Below, in pieces: positions 1 to 11,533 of a DNA stretch of 64,000 nucleotides. Position numbers and translations under genes: made by a program. Every line of letters starts with the position of its first letter. The first letter of the stretch is position 1. The notes under the pieces were generated by a model. The model did no database searches, was not told where the DNA came from, and saw nothing but the letters and a program-made list of their open reading frames with translations. The DNA is from Tenrec ecaudatus. Lineage: Eukaryota > Chordata > Mammalia > Afrosoricida > Tenrecidae. Location of the stretch: positions 73,652,494-73,716,493 of the forward strand of contig NC_134535.1 in the NCBI RefSeq assembly GCF_050624435.1, given 5' to 3'.

Positions 1-100
1 CCCACTCCCCTTGCCTCCCCTGCCACATCCTCAAGGAACCGTTGCTGTCGCCATTGAGTTACCGGTCCTGGATTTCACATGCAGAAAACCTTTAAAAACT
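1..100 (-). mobile_element. Possible L1M-type 3' UTR end, cut by window edge
   Basis: The start (ccactccccttgcctcccct ... 'ggatttcacatgc') resembles the copy at 53876-54120, an antisense mammalian L1 3' UTR. Too short to be sure. Confidence 0.35.
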
Positions 101-477
101 AACAGGAATAACAAAGTCAAATAAATCAAAACCTCAATTGAAAAGAAAGCAGAAAATATTTAAAAACCAGAACAAAATTAACTGGATCATAAGGAAGATC
201 GGATAGTAGGATGCTAAATGATAGCCTCAGTCATCTGCAACAAGCCACTTTCCAGGGCGTTCTGCAAGTCAGCAAGGCTCTTCCCATCTCTAGTCCATGG
301 TGAGAGGGGATTCACCAGGAGCTTAGTCCACACGTGTATTTCCCCTTCACCGTTTTTTGGTAACTGAAACAGCTTTAAAATGGGTCAAAAGGGAGATCAA
401 ATGTATATCCCAGTCTTATCTCATGCAATGCATTCCCTCATTCCTGCTTCTGCGCATGCTATTTTTTTTTCTAAAAA
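101..477. other. Intergenic, nothing recognised
   Basis: AT-rich to mixed DNA without a recognisable gene or repeat. Confidence 0.4.
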
Positions 478-682
478 CATCTCACTGTCATCAAGCCAAT
501 TCTGACTCATGGCAACACTGTAAGGCAGGGTAGAACTGCCCCTATGGGTTTTGGAGTCTGTAACTCTTTCAGGAGTAGAAAGTCTCATATTTCTCCCACT
601 GAGCCCTTGGTGGTTTTGAACGTCGGACCTTGTGGTTCACAGCCCAGGATGTAACCACTATCCCACCGAAGTTCCCTTTCCG
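478..682 (-). mobile_element. AfroSINE, near full length
   Basis: Reverse orientation: 3' core 'cactgtcatcaagccaattc', body 'aactctttcaggagtagaaa', tRNA-like head 'accttgtggttcacagccca' and terminal 'taaccactatcccaccgaag'. Moderately diverged. Confidence 0.8.
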
Positions 683-1394
683 ACTATTTTACCTTTGACA
701 AGGGTTTTGAAGTTTTCCAGTCCTGCCAGAATCCAGAATGTCAACCATGGTTTTGATTTTTGTTTGTTTTGTTTTGAATCATAGTCAGAAAAGGCTGTTT
801 TAACGTATAACTAACTGGACTAGATTGCCACATTCTTAGCCCAAGATGTAGGGACCCTACTGCCCTATACCTCACCTCGCTGGTGGAATCACTGTCACTT
901 TTAGGGCCTGCCTCTTGAAACACCCCACTGGTGCTGATTTCTGTATCAGATGGGATTATTAGGTTGGAATAAACAAAAATCCAACTCGCAACTGAACAAA
1001 CAGCAAAGTGAATGTATTGAGTCACATTACGATGGCGAGGCCAGAGGACGAACTCGGAGCAAGGCTCCAAGTTCACTTAAACCAAGAGTTCACACAGTGT
1101 CACCAAATATTCCGTTTCCTGCCCCTTCCACCAGGCTTCATTATCATATTTCATGCATAGTCCCCCACCCCCACCCGCCTCAAAGTTCTTCTTGTGCAAT
1201 CATAAAATATGATAGATATTCCAGACCTCACATCGTCAAGCCCTGCTATACCGTCCTGAGAGCCATACTCTGCCGCTGACTTCAAATGGGTCAAATGCCT
1301 ATCCCTGCGTCAAGGCAGTGCCTTCTGGCTTGGGGATAGGAGGTAGACATAAGAGCCCATCCCACCCAAATCATGAGGCTAAGAATGAGTAAAG
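683..1394. other. Intergenic, nothing recognised
   Basis: Two overlapping open frames of about 110 codons on opposite strands lack any family resemblance, codon signal or exon context. No repeat recognised. Confidence 0.4.
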
Positions 1395-1640
1395 CCCTCC
1401 AAAAAAGCAAGAGTGGAGAAACTTCCCCTTGGCTACTCTGGACATCTCATCAAAAGGAACTAGTCCCTGGAGAAGGACATCAAGCGTAGGAGGGGGAAGA
1501 AGACCCTTAATGAGGTGGAGCACCACAGCGCCTGCAACAATGGGTTCAAACACAGCGATGATCGTGAGGATGGCGCAGGACCCAACGGCATTTCGTTCTG
1601 CTACATATAGCATGTGCTGGGGTGGACTCCACCCACCTGA
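1395..1640 (+). mobile_element. RTE LINE, 3' terminal fragment
   Basis: Contains the RTE C-terminal and 3' UTR landmarks: 'agtccctggagaaggacatc', 'gaggatggcgcaggacccaa' and 'catttcgttctgctacatat'. 5'-truncated and frame-broken. Confidence 0.7.
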
Positions 1641-3357
1641 ACACAGCACCAACACGGCAGAAGGGAGGAATAAAGACCAGGAAGGAAACTCTCACAGTTC
1701 ATAGCAAAGGCAGAAGGAAGCAGACACTCACACACTGCTACTGAAAGGGGGATGATGATGATGGTGAGGAAAATGACATAGGAGCCACATCTGACCTCCC
1801 ACGACTTGCGTAGGGCGGAGAACCCAACTCCCCACGAGCCCGAGGCCCAGTGCCACGAGGCAGAGGGTCAGTCCGTCTTTACTGCAGTCGGACACCAACC
1901 CTCCCTCCGACAGCACTCTACCTCCCTTCCGGGTTTTGTCACTCACTGGAATGGCCGCACAGAATTCACAGATCAGACTTCAATTATGGGGTTTTCCTAG
2001 GGAAGCTAACAGGTTACCACAAGTCAGGATTTAAAAATTTTTTAAACCCAAGACATTAAGGACACAGTCTTTGATCCACGTAGTGCCTCTTCTCAGCCAT
2101 GCTGAAAGGCATCTTATGCTGGTCCTTCATCTCGCAGCCGCATGGTCTCTTGGCCTCTGCTTCTGTGGCCCAGCAAACCCGCCCACTGCTCTGCCTCACA
2201 GTCTCCTGATCTCCAGCAATAAGAAGGCTCTTCTTTCTGGATGGTCCTGGGAGTCTTCCTGTTCCTACGTGTGAGAAGGCCCTCTTACACCCAAAGGCAT
2301 GGCAGAACTGACCAGTTGCCAAGGTAGAGTCTCCTACACCTCATTTGCATGGTCCATTTAATCATTTGGTGGGAGTTATAGAGAAAGGGATAGAAGAGCC
2401 ATCAGTAATTAATTTCACTTCACCGCAGATGGAAATTGGGACACTATTAAACAAGGAAATAAAAGAAAGTGTATTTAAGTCAGTCTGGTGAAATTTAGAA
2501 AGATCTTTTCAAAGGAGAAGTACAACTTTTCCTGGTAATAAAGTGTCAAAGGACGAAGGTGGGCATTTGACAGAGAATAAAGCCTGCTTATAGGTGTGGG
2601 GTGGAGGAAGCATTGTGAGAGATTAGGGTATAGGGGGTGGCTGGGCTAAAAGGGAATCGGCCATCTGTTAGCTTATGAAAGGCCGCCTTGCCACACACTA
2701 GGCATTTGAAAAGTTATCAGGGGGCCAGGGAACTTTGGGGATACTTTGAAGAGAGGAATGGCATTCATTTTCTTGTATTAGAGCAAGAATTCTGGCAACA
2801 GAGTAGAGGCCGTGTGAAAGGGTACAAAATGCCAGACCCGGTCCCATCCATTTCCCATCCTAGTGAATGGCATTCTCATCCCCCACCTTTGACTGTCCGT
2901 GTTCTGTTCCTTTGGCATGGCTAGCTCCTCCCCTACCAGTCACATGATGAGGCTATATTTACGTTTTCCCTTGAAGTCAGGTGTGGCAACAGACTTGCAA
3001 AAGAAAGTTGAGTACACATTTTAAGGGATTTGCCACACCCCTTTACCCTGCCTTAAAGGACAATGGAAGCAATGGCCTAGATGCAGCCTCTGTCACCCTC
3101 AGAGCGGTCACTCCAGCACAGCATTCACAGGCAAGGACACACACACACACCCCAGGTCCACCACACTGGCCTCTTTTACTGCCTGCATAACACTTAACCA
3201 GCAAAACAGAAACCTTTACCATTGCCCTGAAAAGGACCACAGTAGAAGGTCTAGGGCAGAGTAGGCAAAAACTCAAAATCGTAAAAGAAACCAGGCTTCC
3301 TGGTTGGATGGAGACTGGTGGGACCCCTAAGACTGGTTCTTTATCACCCTTCAGGTC
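1641..3357. other. Intergenic, nothing recognised
   Basis: About 1.7 kb of mixed sequence. A short CA run lies at 3136-3152. Small open frames on both strands have no recognisable domain. Confidence 0.4.
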
Positions 3358-3846
3358 TGTGTGAGTCTGGGTAGACTAGAGAAACAAAGCCAGAGTCACT
3401 CATACATATGTAAGAGAGAGCTTTATATCAAAATGCAATTGTATATTAAGAAAGCATCCCAGCCCAGTCCAGATCAAGTCTGACATTAGCCCAGATGTCC
3501 GATACCAGTTTGAAAATTCCCCTTCAGATTCAAGCAACAGATGCAACAATGCCGAATGCAAGAAGATCACAAGCCAGTGGATGGGAAATCTTGAGGATCC
3601 AATGGCAATGGAAGCATCTCAGTGCTGGTGTGGGTCTCCACATGGCTCCTCCAGCTGCAAGGCTCCGGCTCCATCAGTGTCGCTCCATTGGCTTGTCAAC
3701 AGGAATGTGTAGCAGAGAGTGCGTGGCCTCCAGTGAGCTATGTGTCTCTGTGGCACCTCCAAATGAGGCCATCAAGCCGTGACCTGATTGACAGGCTAAC
3801 CTCCACCCCTTCACTTCAGTTGCCAGGAGATCATGTAACTACTACA
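3358..3846 (-). mobile_element. ERVL/MLT2-like solo LTR
   Basis: Reverse-oriented solo LTR of about 489 bp, same family as those at 17031, 51783 and 52520. Its sense 3' end reads 'ttgtttctctagtctaccca', as in MLT2-type LTRs. Flanks give a 5 bp target duplication with one mismatch: aggtc at 3353-3357, gggtc at 3847-3851. No internal retroviral sequence accompanies it. Confidence 0.7.
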
Positions 3847-3849
3847 GGG

Positions 3850-4115
3850 TCTAGAACTGAACTCACCCCATGTTGGAATCATTAACCATTTAAGATCCAA
3901 AGGGCGGCACTTCGCCAAGGGCAAAGTTCAGAGGGTTCTGAGAGGAGGAAGAAGGTACACAGGGAAACACAGAGCGTGGAAGATGCAGTGGTACATCAAA
4001 GGGTTTGCCAGAGGGGAGCGAAATCAAAGTCTGTGTGCTTGTTCACTGTGACGTTGATGAGCTCTTCTGTAGACCTTCACCAAATTCACAATAAAAAAGT
4101 TTAAAAAAAAAAACA
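3850..4115 (+). mobile_element. A-tailed retrotransposed sequence of unknown source
   Basis: Ends in 'caccaaattcacaataaaaa' followed by an A run at about 4104-4115, i.e. an AATAAA signal and poly(A) tail, the mark of LINE-mediated retroposition. The body is unrecognised; it may be an old L1 3' UTR or an mRNA retrocopy. Confidence 0.4.
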
Positions 4116-4124
4116 GTTGTCATA

Positions 4125-4685
4125 GTCAGACTTGAGCTGTGCTGCATCCAATTTCCTAGGGCAGATTTTTCAGAAGTAGATCACCAATCCTTGCTTCCAA
4201 GGCACCTCTGTTGTTGTTGTTGTTGTTGTTAGGGGCCAAAAAGTTTGGTTCATTCTGACTCAGAGTGACCTTATGTAGAACAGAATGAGCACCAGTCGCT
4301 CCTGCACCATCCTCACAACTGCAGCCACCGTGTCCATCGATCTCACCGGGGCCTTCCCCTTTCTTGATGTCCCTCCACTTGACCGAGCATGATGTCCTTC
4401 TCCAGGGACTGCTCCCTCCTGTCAGCATGTCCACGTTACGTAAGGTGACGTCTCCTCTTTCTCCCCTCTAAGGAGCACTCTGGTTGTCCTTCTTCCAAGA
4501 CAGATCTCTTTGTTCTTCTGGCCATCCATGGGACTGTCAATATTCTTCCCGCAGACCGCAGTTCAAACGCATCCGTTCTTCTGCCTTCCGTATTCGATAT
4601 CCGGCTTCCACAGCGTGCATGCTATGCACCTGAAAATACCATGGCTGGGGTCAGGGGTACTTTAGTCCTCAAAGTAACATCTTGC
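4125..4685 (-). mobile_element. RTE LINE, 3' portion with TTG-rich tail
   Basis: Antisense RTE: 'catgatgtccttctccaggg', 'gcaccatcctcacaactgca' and 'tcttctggccatccatggga' are reversed C-terminal coding and 3' UTR landmarks. A reversed (CAA)n tail reads as (TTG)n at 4210-4231. A short SINE-like piece (4160-4206) abuts the tail. Disabled by frameshifts. Confidence 0.75.
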
Positions 4686-4915
4686 TTTTTAAAATCATTT
4701 TATTAGGGGCTCATACAACTCTTATCACAATCCATACATACACCAATTGTGTAAAGCACATCTGTACATTCATTGCCCTCATCATTCTCAAAACATTTGC
4801 TCTCCACCTAAGCCCCTGGCATGAGGTCCTCATTTTTCCCCTCCCTCCCCTTTCCCCCCTCCCTCATGAACCCTTGATAATTTATAAACTATTAGTTTGT
4901 CACTTTCAATTTCTT
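4686..4915 (-). mobile_element. L1 3' UTR tip, 5'-truncated
   Basis: Reversed L1 3' end: 'tttattaggggctcatacaa' is the complement of the conserved terminus just before the A tail, with AATAAA on the sense strand. Only about 230 bp of 3' UTR inserted. Confidence 0.8.
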
Positions 4916-6945
4916 TACTTGTTCTTTTCTTTTTAATTTCATTGGGACGGATACCACTTTTATCGTGGTAAAGAGGTCTGATGCAGCAGATTTGCCCATG
5001 CAATGAAGCCACCTCTGGGTGAGTTTAAAGCTCCATCTTTTCAATGAGCAGTCGAGCATGGTAACCACATGCTCTGCCCAAGGATGGAAACTGAGGTCCA
5101 GAATTGATCAATGGTGTGCCCCCGCAGCCCTGTAGTTAGTGTGTGGAGTCAGGCTTTGCTGACCACAGGGCCCAGATTTTGCACGCGAGGTGACTGTTGA
5201 GCCATCCTGGCTCCTCCTTCCAGGTGGCCCTAGTGGGATGGAATTGGGAGCAGGACCGGGAATGAGCAGGCCGGCTGGTGCTGGAGAGTAAGTGCTCACC
5301 ATTGTCCCAGAATGGATTTATTCCTTTCTGCCACATTCCCCCACCGAGGTTAGCACATGCCCAGCTCTCAGCAGTGACAAGACGAGAGAAGACCAGTCCA
5401 TGCCTGGCCCCACCAAACTTGGTGGCAGGGAGGCGCCCTCTGAGAGCTTTCTCAGGATGGCCGCTCCTTGCTGCCAGCGTCCTGCAGGAGCCCAGTCGGC
5501 AGGGCATGGAGGCAGCACTCCCTGTGCTGGGACACCCCTCACGCCCACCCCCAGCAGCTCTTCCCACTAGAGCTGACGCGGACAATCAGAAAGAAAGAAA
5601 AAAATGGGGACACTCTCCCCCACCAGGACAGTGTGTATGCGTTGCACTTGCTGCTGCGTGGCCTTCCTCTAAAAGCTCTAACGTTTCAAATACAAAGGTA
5701 CAGTGAACGCAGCAGCAGGATAAATAGCCACGGTGATCTGAGCTGAAACCCTGAAAGCTTTAGTCACATCTTTAGAAAAACGCAGAGGCTCCTAGTAGCA
5801 GCTGCAGTCCAAAGCCTCACACTTTAATTCCACGGCTGCCAGAAATAGGTCTGTCAGGCCTGAAACATCACTGCATTTCATCACTCTTAACTGTGCCTTC
5901 CCATCTCGACTGTGTTACCAGCTGGGGGGTATTCTCCGGATCCACTGGGGGAGAGAAGTGGGGATCTGGGGTTTGTGGGGAAGAGGAGAGGATTGAGTGG
6001 GGCTGGAACATGGAGGTGGGAGGGGAGAGCTGATTAGAGGGAGGCCCACAGAAGTGGAGATCCTGCTATCAGCAGGTCCCCTCCACTCCAGGGAAGGCAG
6101 GTTCTTGGGGATGTCTGATGTCACCAACTGGAGGAGAGCGGGCAGACTGGCAGAGGCAAGGGTACACAGGCGGGCAGTGAGCAGAGTGGTGGAATAGAGA
6201 ATGGAGCACCAAGGAGCTGTGGGTACAGGTGCCAAGGCCTTGTGACCAGGCATGAGGTCAGAACAGATCACAGGCAAATTAGGTTGTCAAGGCCTGGGGA
6301 GTGGGCAATCAGAGGCACAAAGCAGCCAGTTGGAGCATCCTGGAGGGAGAAGGCTGCTGGAGGTTGGGAACTTTGGAGCCTGCAGCAGTCTGCATGTTTA
6401 TAATAAAACTGACACTCAGGGCAGCTCTGAATAATTCAGTAGGTACTGGGATCTCGTTACAGTGCGTGTCCCTGGGGTACAAAGGAGAGGGGGCTGGCTA
6501 GGCCCAGGCCGGCTGCCTTCGCCTGGATCTCTGAAAGGGCGTGACAGATGGGCCGAGCTGGCCCACCACCCAGTCATGCTTCATTCGCATGGTGATTGGT
6601 TTTCAAAGGAGGACAGGGTTTGTGAATGGAGCCAGCTTGTTGCTTACTGCCATCAGATGGATGCTGTTGGGTCGCGTGGCCTCCTTGTGAATGGAGCCTG
6701 GCCAGGGTGCGGTGAACAAGCCAGAGGTGACGGCCCCACCCTCCCCCTGACACTGCTGAGGGCAAGGCGGGGGGGAGGGGAAGAAAAAAGTTCAAACCCT
6801 CCTCTCTGCTGATGTTTTTAACCTACAGAAGTCTTCGTTCACTCTAGGCTAGTACCAGTTAGAATCCAGTGGTTTATTACAACACTGCTGCTGCCACCAC
6901 CACCCCCCTGCTCAAAAAAAAAAGGGTTAAAAAAAAGATGGAAAA
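4916..6945. other. Intergenic, no gene or repeat recognised
   Basis: About 2 kb of largely unique sequence. A 149-codon open frame on the minus strand (5136-5585) and several overlapping frames have low-complexity content and no recognisable domain. A-rich runs occur near 6916-6934. Confidence 0.45.
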
Positions 6946-6949
6946 CAGA

Positions 6950-7083
6950 GACTTTGGGTAGAAAGATGAGACTTTCTACTCTGGTAAAAAGTTACAGTCT
7001 CAGAAAACCACAGGGGCAGCTCTACCCTGTCGTGTTAGGGTCGCTGTGAGTCAGCACTGGCCCAATGCAGGGGGTTTGTAACA
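6950..7083 (+). mobile_element. AfroSINE, 5'-truncated
   Basis: Body and 3' core are clear: 'agatgagactttctactctg', 'aaagttacagtctcagaaaa' and 'gggtcgctgtgagtcagcac'. Confidence 0.75.
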
Positions 7084-7262
7084 GAGACTTCAGGAGCTGC
7101 TAACCAAAAGGTCAGGGGTTCAAACTCGTCAGCCACTCTGAGGGAGTAAGATGAGGCTGTGTGCTCCCGTAAAGATGGACATTCTCAGACACCCCCTCTG
7201 GGGTAGCTCTCTGTCCTGTAGGGTCACTGTCAGTCAGAATGGACTCAAAAGCCCTGAGTTTG
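7084..7262 (+). mobile_element. AfroSINE
   Basis: Second tandem copy in the same direction: head 'ggagctgctaaccaaaaggt', B-box region 'caggggttcaaactcgtcag', 3' core 'cactgtcagtcagaatggac'. Confidence 0.8.
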
Positions 7263-7284
7263 AGTCTATTTAAGAGAGACCTGT

Positions 7285-7452
7285 CCACCAGCATCCAGAG
7301 GTGTGTTGGAAAAACAGCCATAAGGTGGCAATAACCTGTGTCCATCAACAAGTGAACAGATACATGCAATATGGTGTGTATGCACGACAGAAGAGAATTA
7401 AAGGTCCGCATGCTACCACATGGACCGCACAAACATTCTGCTAGGTGAAATG
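7285..7452 (+). mobile_element. Ancient L1 3' UTR fragment
   Basis: Matches the pan-mammalian L1 tract ('taacctgtgtccatcaacaa ... gctaggtgaaatgaac'), which normally reads as '...gtgtccatcaacagatgaat...'. Diverged relic. Confidence 0.65.
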
Positions 7453-7454
7453 AA

Positions 7455-7631
7455 CTAGACTCCACAGACATGAAATTCCAACCAGTTGCCATCCAGGCGA
7501 TCTCAACTCATAGCAACCCTCTCGCGATGCTTTAGGACACCGTAGACTGGCCCCATGGCTTCCCAGGCCCTGACCTTGAGGCAAGCAGACTGCCACACCT
7601 TTCTCCCTCGGAGCCGCGAGGGAGCACCAAC
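7455..7631 (-). mobile_element. AfroSINE, 3' part, interrupted by a hAT element
   Basis: Reversed SINE core 'cagttgccatccaggcgatc' and 'caactcatagcaaccctctc', running to 'tccctcggagccgcgaggga'. The head of the same copy resumes at 8593, on the far side of a DNA transposon. Confidence 0.7.
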
Positions 7632-8592
7632 CAGGGGTGGGATTCAAATCATTTAACAACCCATTTGATCCCCTGATGACCATCTTAAGTATTAAAAAAA
7701 AGATCTACCGAAAGGTAGTTCATTATTTCATATAGTTAATACTTGAATAAGAACAACAAAACAAGATTATAAGAGTTTTAAAAATATTAATAATACCTGA
7801 ACCCCCCAAAACCAATAAACTGGTTATTTAAGATATTCCCGTATTGCCTCTTGATTGGAAGCATTGTCCTCACTTGCCATCTTCGTCACTTGTATCCGAG
7901 CATCCTCGGCTGTGTGATTTATCCTTAGCCGTCTTTCCACGGTGGGAGCGCATTCCATGCCTTTCGAGGCAGGTCGGTTAGACACGAGTTGCTGTGTTTG
8001 ATAGGTCGGAAACAGTGAGGGGACTTCTCTGAACACATTATGTTCCTCTTGGGAAAACCCCTTTCTGCTTCTGCTGAGTTTACAGCAACTGTTCTGACAA
8101 GACTGTTAGCTCTTTGAACTCTTTCAGGAATTTCAGAATTCACTCATACTATCTCATGGGAATTTGGAGCGTAACACAAAGCTGGAATGAATGACAGCGT
8201 GTCACCCTCTGATTATTTGACATTTTTTCCTTTTGATGTTATATGTTTTCGTTTACCAAAGTAACAAGCACAAGAGACTAAAAGTGCAGTACTTTCTCAA
8301 AAGTAGAAAGATGTGTATGAAACGAACAGGCAAATATTACAAGCCTAGTTTGTCCAGTCTGTTATACCTACAGATGGAATGAGCAGACGCGCAGAATACG
8401 CGTAGAATACGCTGTTACCTACATGAACTTCAAAGAGAGGAAGGAATGTAACTTGTGATTTCCGCACTAGAAAGAACCCTGATTACAAGTATCATTTTAA
8501 CAAATGTTTTTGTTCGTCGTTTGAGGGACTCGACAAAAAAATTAGGTATCAGATCTGCTGAACTGGTGCAAACCAGCTAAATCCTGCCATTG
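7632..8592 (-). mobile_element. hAT DNA transposon relic, inserted in an AfroSINE
   Basis: A 961 bp element. The left end reads 'caggggtgggattcaaatca'; the right end is a diverged inverse ('aaccagctaaatcctgccat' then tg). Flanking 8 bp duplications gcaccaac (7624-7631) and gcacaaat (8593-8600) match at 6 of 8, the hAT target length. Minus-strand frames (about 7824-8143) encode a decayed hAT dimerisation region with the hallmark VNSAEAERGF and a downstream SNSCLTDLP-like stretch. Frames are broken, so it is immobile. The family looks like a Charlie/Ac-type element. Confidence 0.75.
7824..8143 (-). pseudogene. hAT transposase C-terminal remnant
   Basis: Two overlapping minus-strand frames (7925-8143 and 7824-8036) together resemble the C-terminal dimerisation domain of a hAT transposase. 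The key conserved stretch is NSAEAERGF, found as SAE.ERGFS in intact enzymes; here the F is followed by PKRN. A frameshift separates it from the acidic tail (TAEDARIQ). The N-terminal DDE domain and zinc finger are absent. Confidence 0.65.
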
Positions 8593-8637
8593 GCACAAAT
8601 TACCAACCTCTCTGAGCAGCCCAAGGATTCTTTTTCT
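8593..8637 (-). mobile_element. AfroSINE head, continuation of copy at 7455
   Basis: 'taccaacctctctgagcagc' followed by 'ccaaggattc' is the reversed tRNA-like head, resuming after the hAT insertion. Confidence 0.6.
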
Positions 8638-10669
8638 GTTAATCATTTTGTTGGGGGCTCTTACAGCTCTTACAACAATCCATACATCCATTGCATCGAG
8701 CACATTTGTACGTATGTTGCCATCATCCTTTCAAAACATTTTCTTTCTACTTGAGCCCTTGGCATCAGCTCCTCATTATTTTCCTCCCTCCCCCACATTC
8801 CCTCCCTCATGAGTCCTTGATAATTTATAATTTTTTTTTCATGTTTTACACTGACCGATGTCTCTCTTCACCCAATTTTCTGTTCTGTCCCCCTGGGAGG
8901 GGGTTATATGTAGATCATTGTGATTGGTTCCTCCTTTCTCCTCCCACCTTACCTTTACCCTCCTGGTATCGTTACTCTCATTATTGGTCCTGAGGGGTTT
9001 ATCTGTCCCGGAATTCCGGTGTTTCCAGTTCTTATATGAACCCCTATACATGCTCTGGTCTAGCCGGATTTGTGAGGTAGAATTGGGATCATGATAGGGG
9101 GGGAGGAAGCATTAAAGAACTAGAGGAAAGCTGTATATTTCCTTGGTGCTATACTGCACCCTGACTGGCTCATCTCTTACCTGTGACCCTTCTGTAAGGG
9201 GCTGTCCAATTGTCTTCTGATAGTCGTTTGGTCTTCACTCTCCACTCCCCCTCATTCACATTGATATGACTTTTTTGTTCTGGGTCTTTGATGCCTGATA
9301 CCTGACCCCATCTACATCTCATGATCACACAGGTGATATGCTTCTTCCATGTGGGTTTAGTTGCTTCTCAGCTAGATGGCCACTTGCTTATCTTCAAACT
9401 TTTAAGACCCCAGATGCTATATCTTTTGATAGCTGAGCCCCATCAGCTTTCTTCACCACATTTGCTTATGCACCCATTTTGTCTTCAGTGATCCGGTCAG
9501 GAAGGTGAGCATCACAGAATGCCGGCTTATTAGAACAAAGTGCTCTTACATTGAGGGAGTGCTTGAGTAGAGATCGAGTGTCCATCTGCTACCTTAATAT
9601 TTAACAAATAAATATAAGGTCATAGGTCCATTTCCCTATCCTTATATATAAATATATTTACATGTGTACATGCCTATATTTAGACCTCTAAAAATGTCCT
9701 TTGCCTCCCATTTCTTTCCTCTATTTCCTTTTACTTTCTTCTTGTCCCACTATCATGTTTGGCCTTCATTCAGATTTCAGTAATTCCTCTTGGTTACATT
9801 GAACTTGATCAAGCCCTGCCAGGCATCCTACACTCTCCTTGCCATTGATTTTAGATCACGTGTTGTTTCCTTGTCCCTGGGTTTGTTAACACCCACTTCC
9901 TTTTCCTTGCCTCCCCCTCTCCCGAGTCCCCAAGGAACAGCTGGTTTGTTTTTTCCTCCAGATTGTTTATCCCAAAGATCTTATCTAGATTGACATGCAC
10001 AGACAGTAACAAGCATAAAAACAAAACAGAGACAACCAAATAACAAAAGAAACAAACAAACAAAAACAACAACCAAAAAAACCTCAAAGACAAAAAAAGA
10101 AAGAAAGAAAAGCCTATATAAATAGTCCCAGGTCTGTTTGTTTACCTTTAGGAGTGTTTTCTAGTCAAGTCTGATGGGGTGCCACGTCCCGGCCCCGAAG
10201 TCTATTTTTTGGATTCCTCAGGGACTTCATTGCTGTGCTCCCCTTGCTGCTCTATTGCACACCCTTGGCATTTTACCCCAGTGTGGGGGGGTCAGATTGG
10301 GCACAATTCCAGCACCTCCAGTGTTGCCTCCAGTGTTGTCCCTCATAGTTATGGGTCAGTAAGGGACTTCATGTCTCATGGTGGGGCAGGCCCAATTGTC
10401 CTCTCTGTGCATTGGCTGCTCTGAGCAGGAATATCATCCTCAGGGCTTGGTGGACCAGGATGTGCTCCACTCTCTCTCCTTCCCTCTTCATTTGCTCCTG
10501 TGTGCTCTGATCACACATGTCCCTCTCCCCATGCTGTAGCTTCAGTGCTTCCTCTGAAGTGAATTCTTCTGGGGGGAGTGTCCACATAGTTGGAATTGGG
10601 GCCGGCCCCTCAGACCTCTCTATTGGTTCCCTGCTTCATGCCGGTGTGTTGCATTCACATCATTGTGCA

Positions 10670-11284
10670 TGAGGTAGTTTATTGTGCCAGCCTGGCCAAT
10701 AAACACATGTGGGATTAATTGAAGGGTGGAGAGATAAATGGCTCCGCGTGCCTCGCCTTTCTTGTCTCTTGCTCTTTGATCATAGGATCATTGTGCGGCT
10801 GCCTTGCTTGTTTTGTGCCTCAATTTACAATCTACACTACCCGTGGGACACCTAACCTGTGGGCTGTGTCACTGTAATTTGAGGTTCCTTCAAGACCTGC
10901 TTCGCCACACAATTGGAATTTACATCTCTTGAGCTGGGGACTGACTGTTGGTGACCTGACTTTTGGTGACCTGGCTAACTGTTGGTGACCTGCCTTGCTG
11001 TTTGCTGCCTGTGCCAGGATAGCCTGAATCTCTCTACAGAGGACTACCTGGCGGCCCTTAAGACTTGAAGGACTGCCAGTGTCTCACAACTGTCTCACGG
11101 GAGTGAATTGCACTGAGCCATTTGTACTGCTTTATAATTTACCTGCTCAGTCCTTGTATTATGTATCTATCTATCTGTATATAATCTAACTGGCCATTTC
11201 TTGTGTTATATATCTATCTATCTGTGTATATATATATAATTATTAGCAATCTGGTTTTGTCTCTCTAGAGAACCCTGTCTAACA
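10670..11284 (+). mobile_element. ERVL/MLT2-like solo LTR inserted in the L1 3' UTR
   Basis: A 615 bp solo LTR with TG..CA ends (tgaggtagtttattgtgcca ... gaaccctgtctaaca) and a perfect 5 bp target duplication gtgca (10665-10669 and 11285-11289). The 3' part holds TATC/TATA microsatellite runs and 'ctctctagagaaccctgtct', typical of MLT2/ERVL LTRs. It shares its 5' start with the reversed LTR ending at 52293. It is younger than the L1 it interrupts. Confidence 0.8.
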
Positions 11285-11533
11285 GTGCACTAGGTTAAAA
11301 TCTAGTCCCTCTCTCCCTCTCCTGTGAAGTTATAAACAACACCCTCCACTTAGATGGGTTAGTGCCCTATTCCCCTGTTCCCCATATCTTACTTTCTATC
11401 TTTGTTTGTTTGTTTATTCTGTCCCCCACCCTCATTTTTAGTTGGCTCCCATTTGTATCCATAGATTTGGTCTAGCTCCTGTCATACTACCTGGATCTCA
11501 CCCCAGGAATGTATGTATACAGTAGCTTTTCCC

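Noticed and set aside
5136..5585. Minus-strand 149-codon frame
   Set aside because: No family resemblance, Ser/Gly/Arg-rich, overlapped by several other frames; no splice or promoter context seen.
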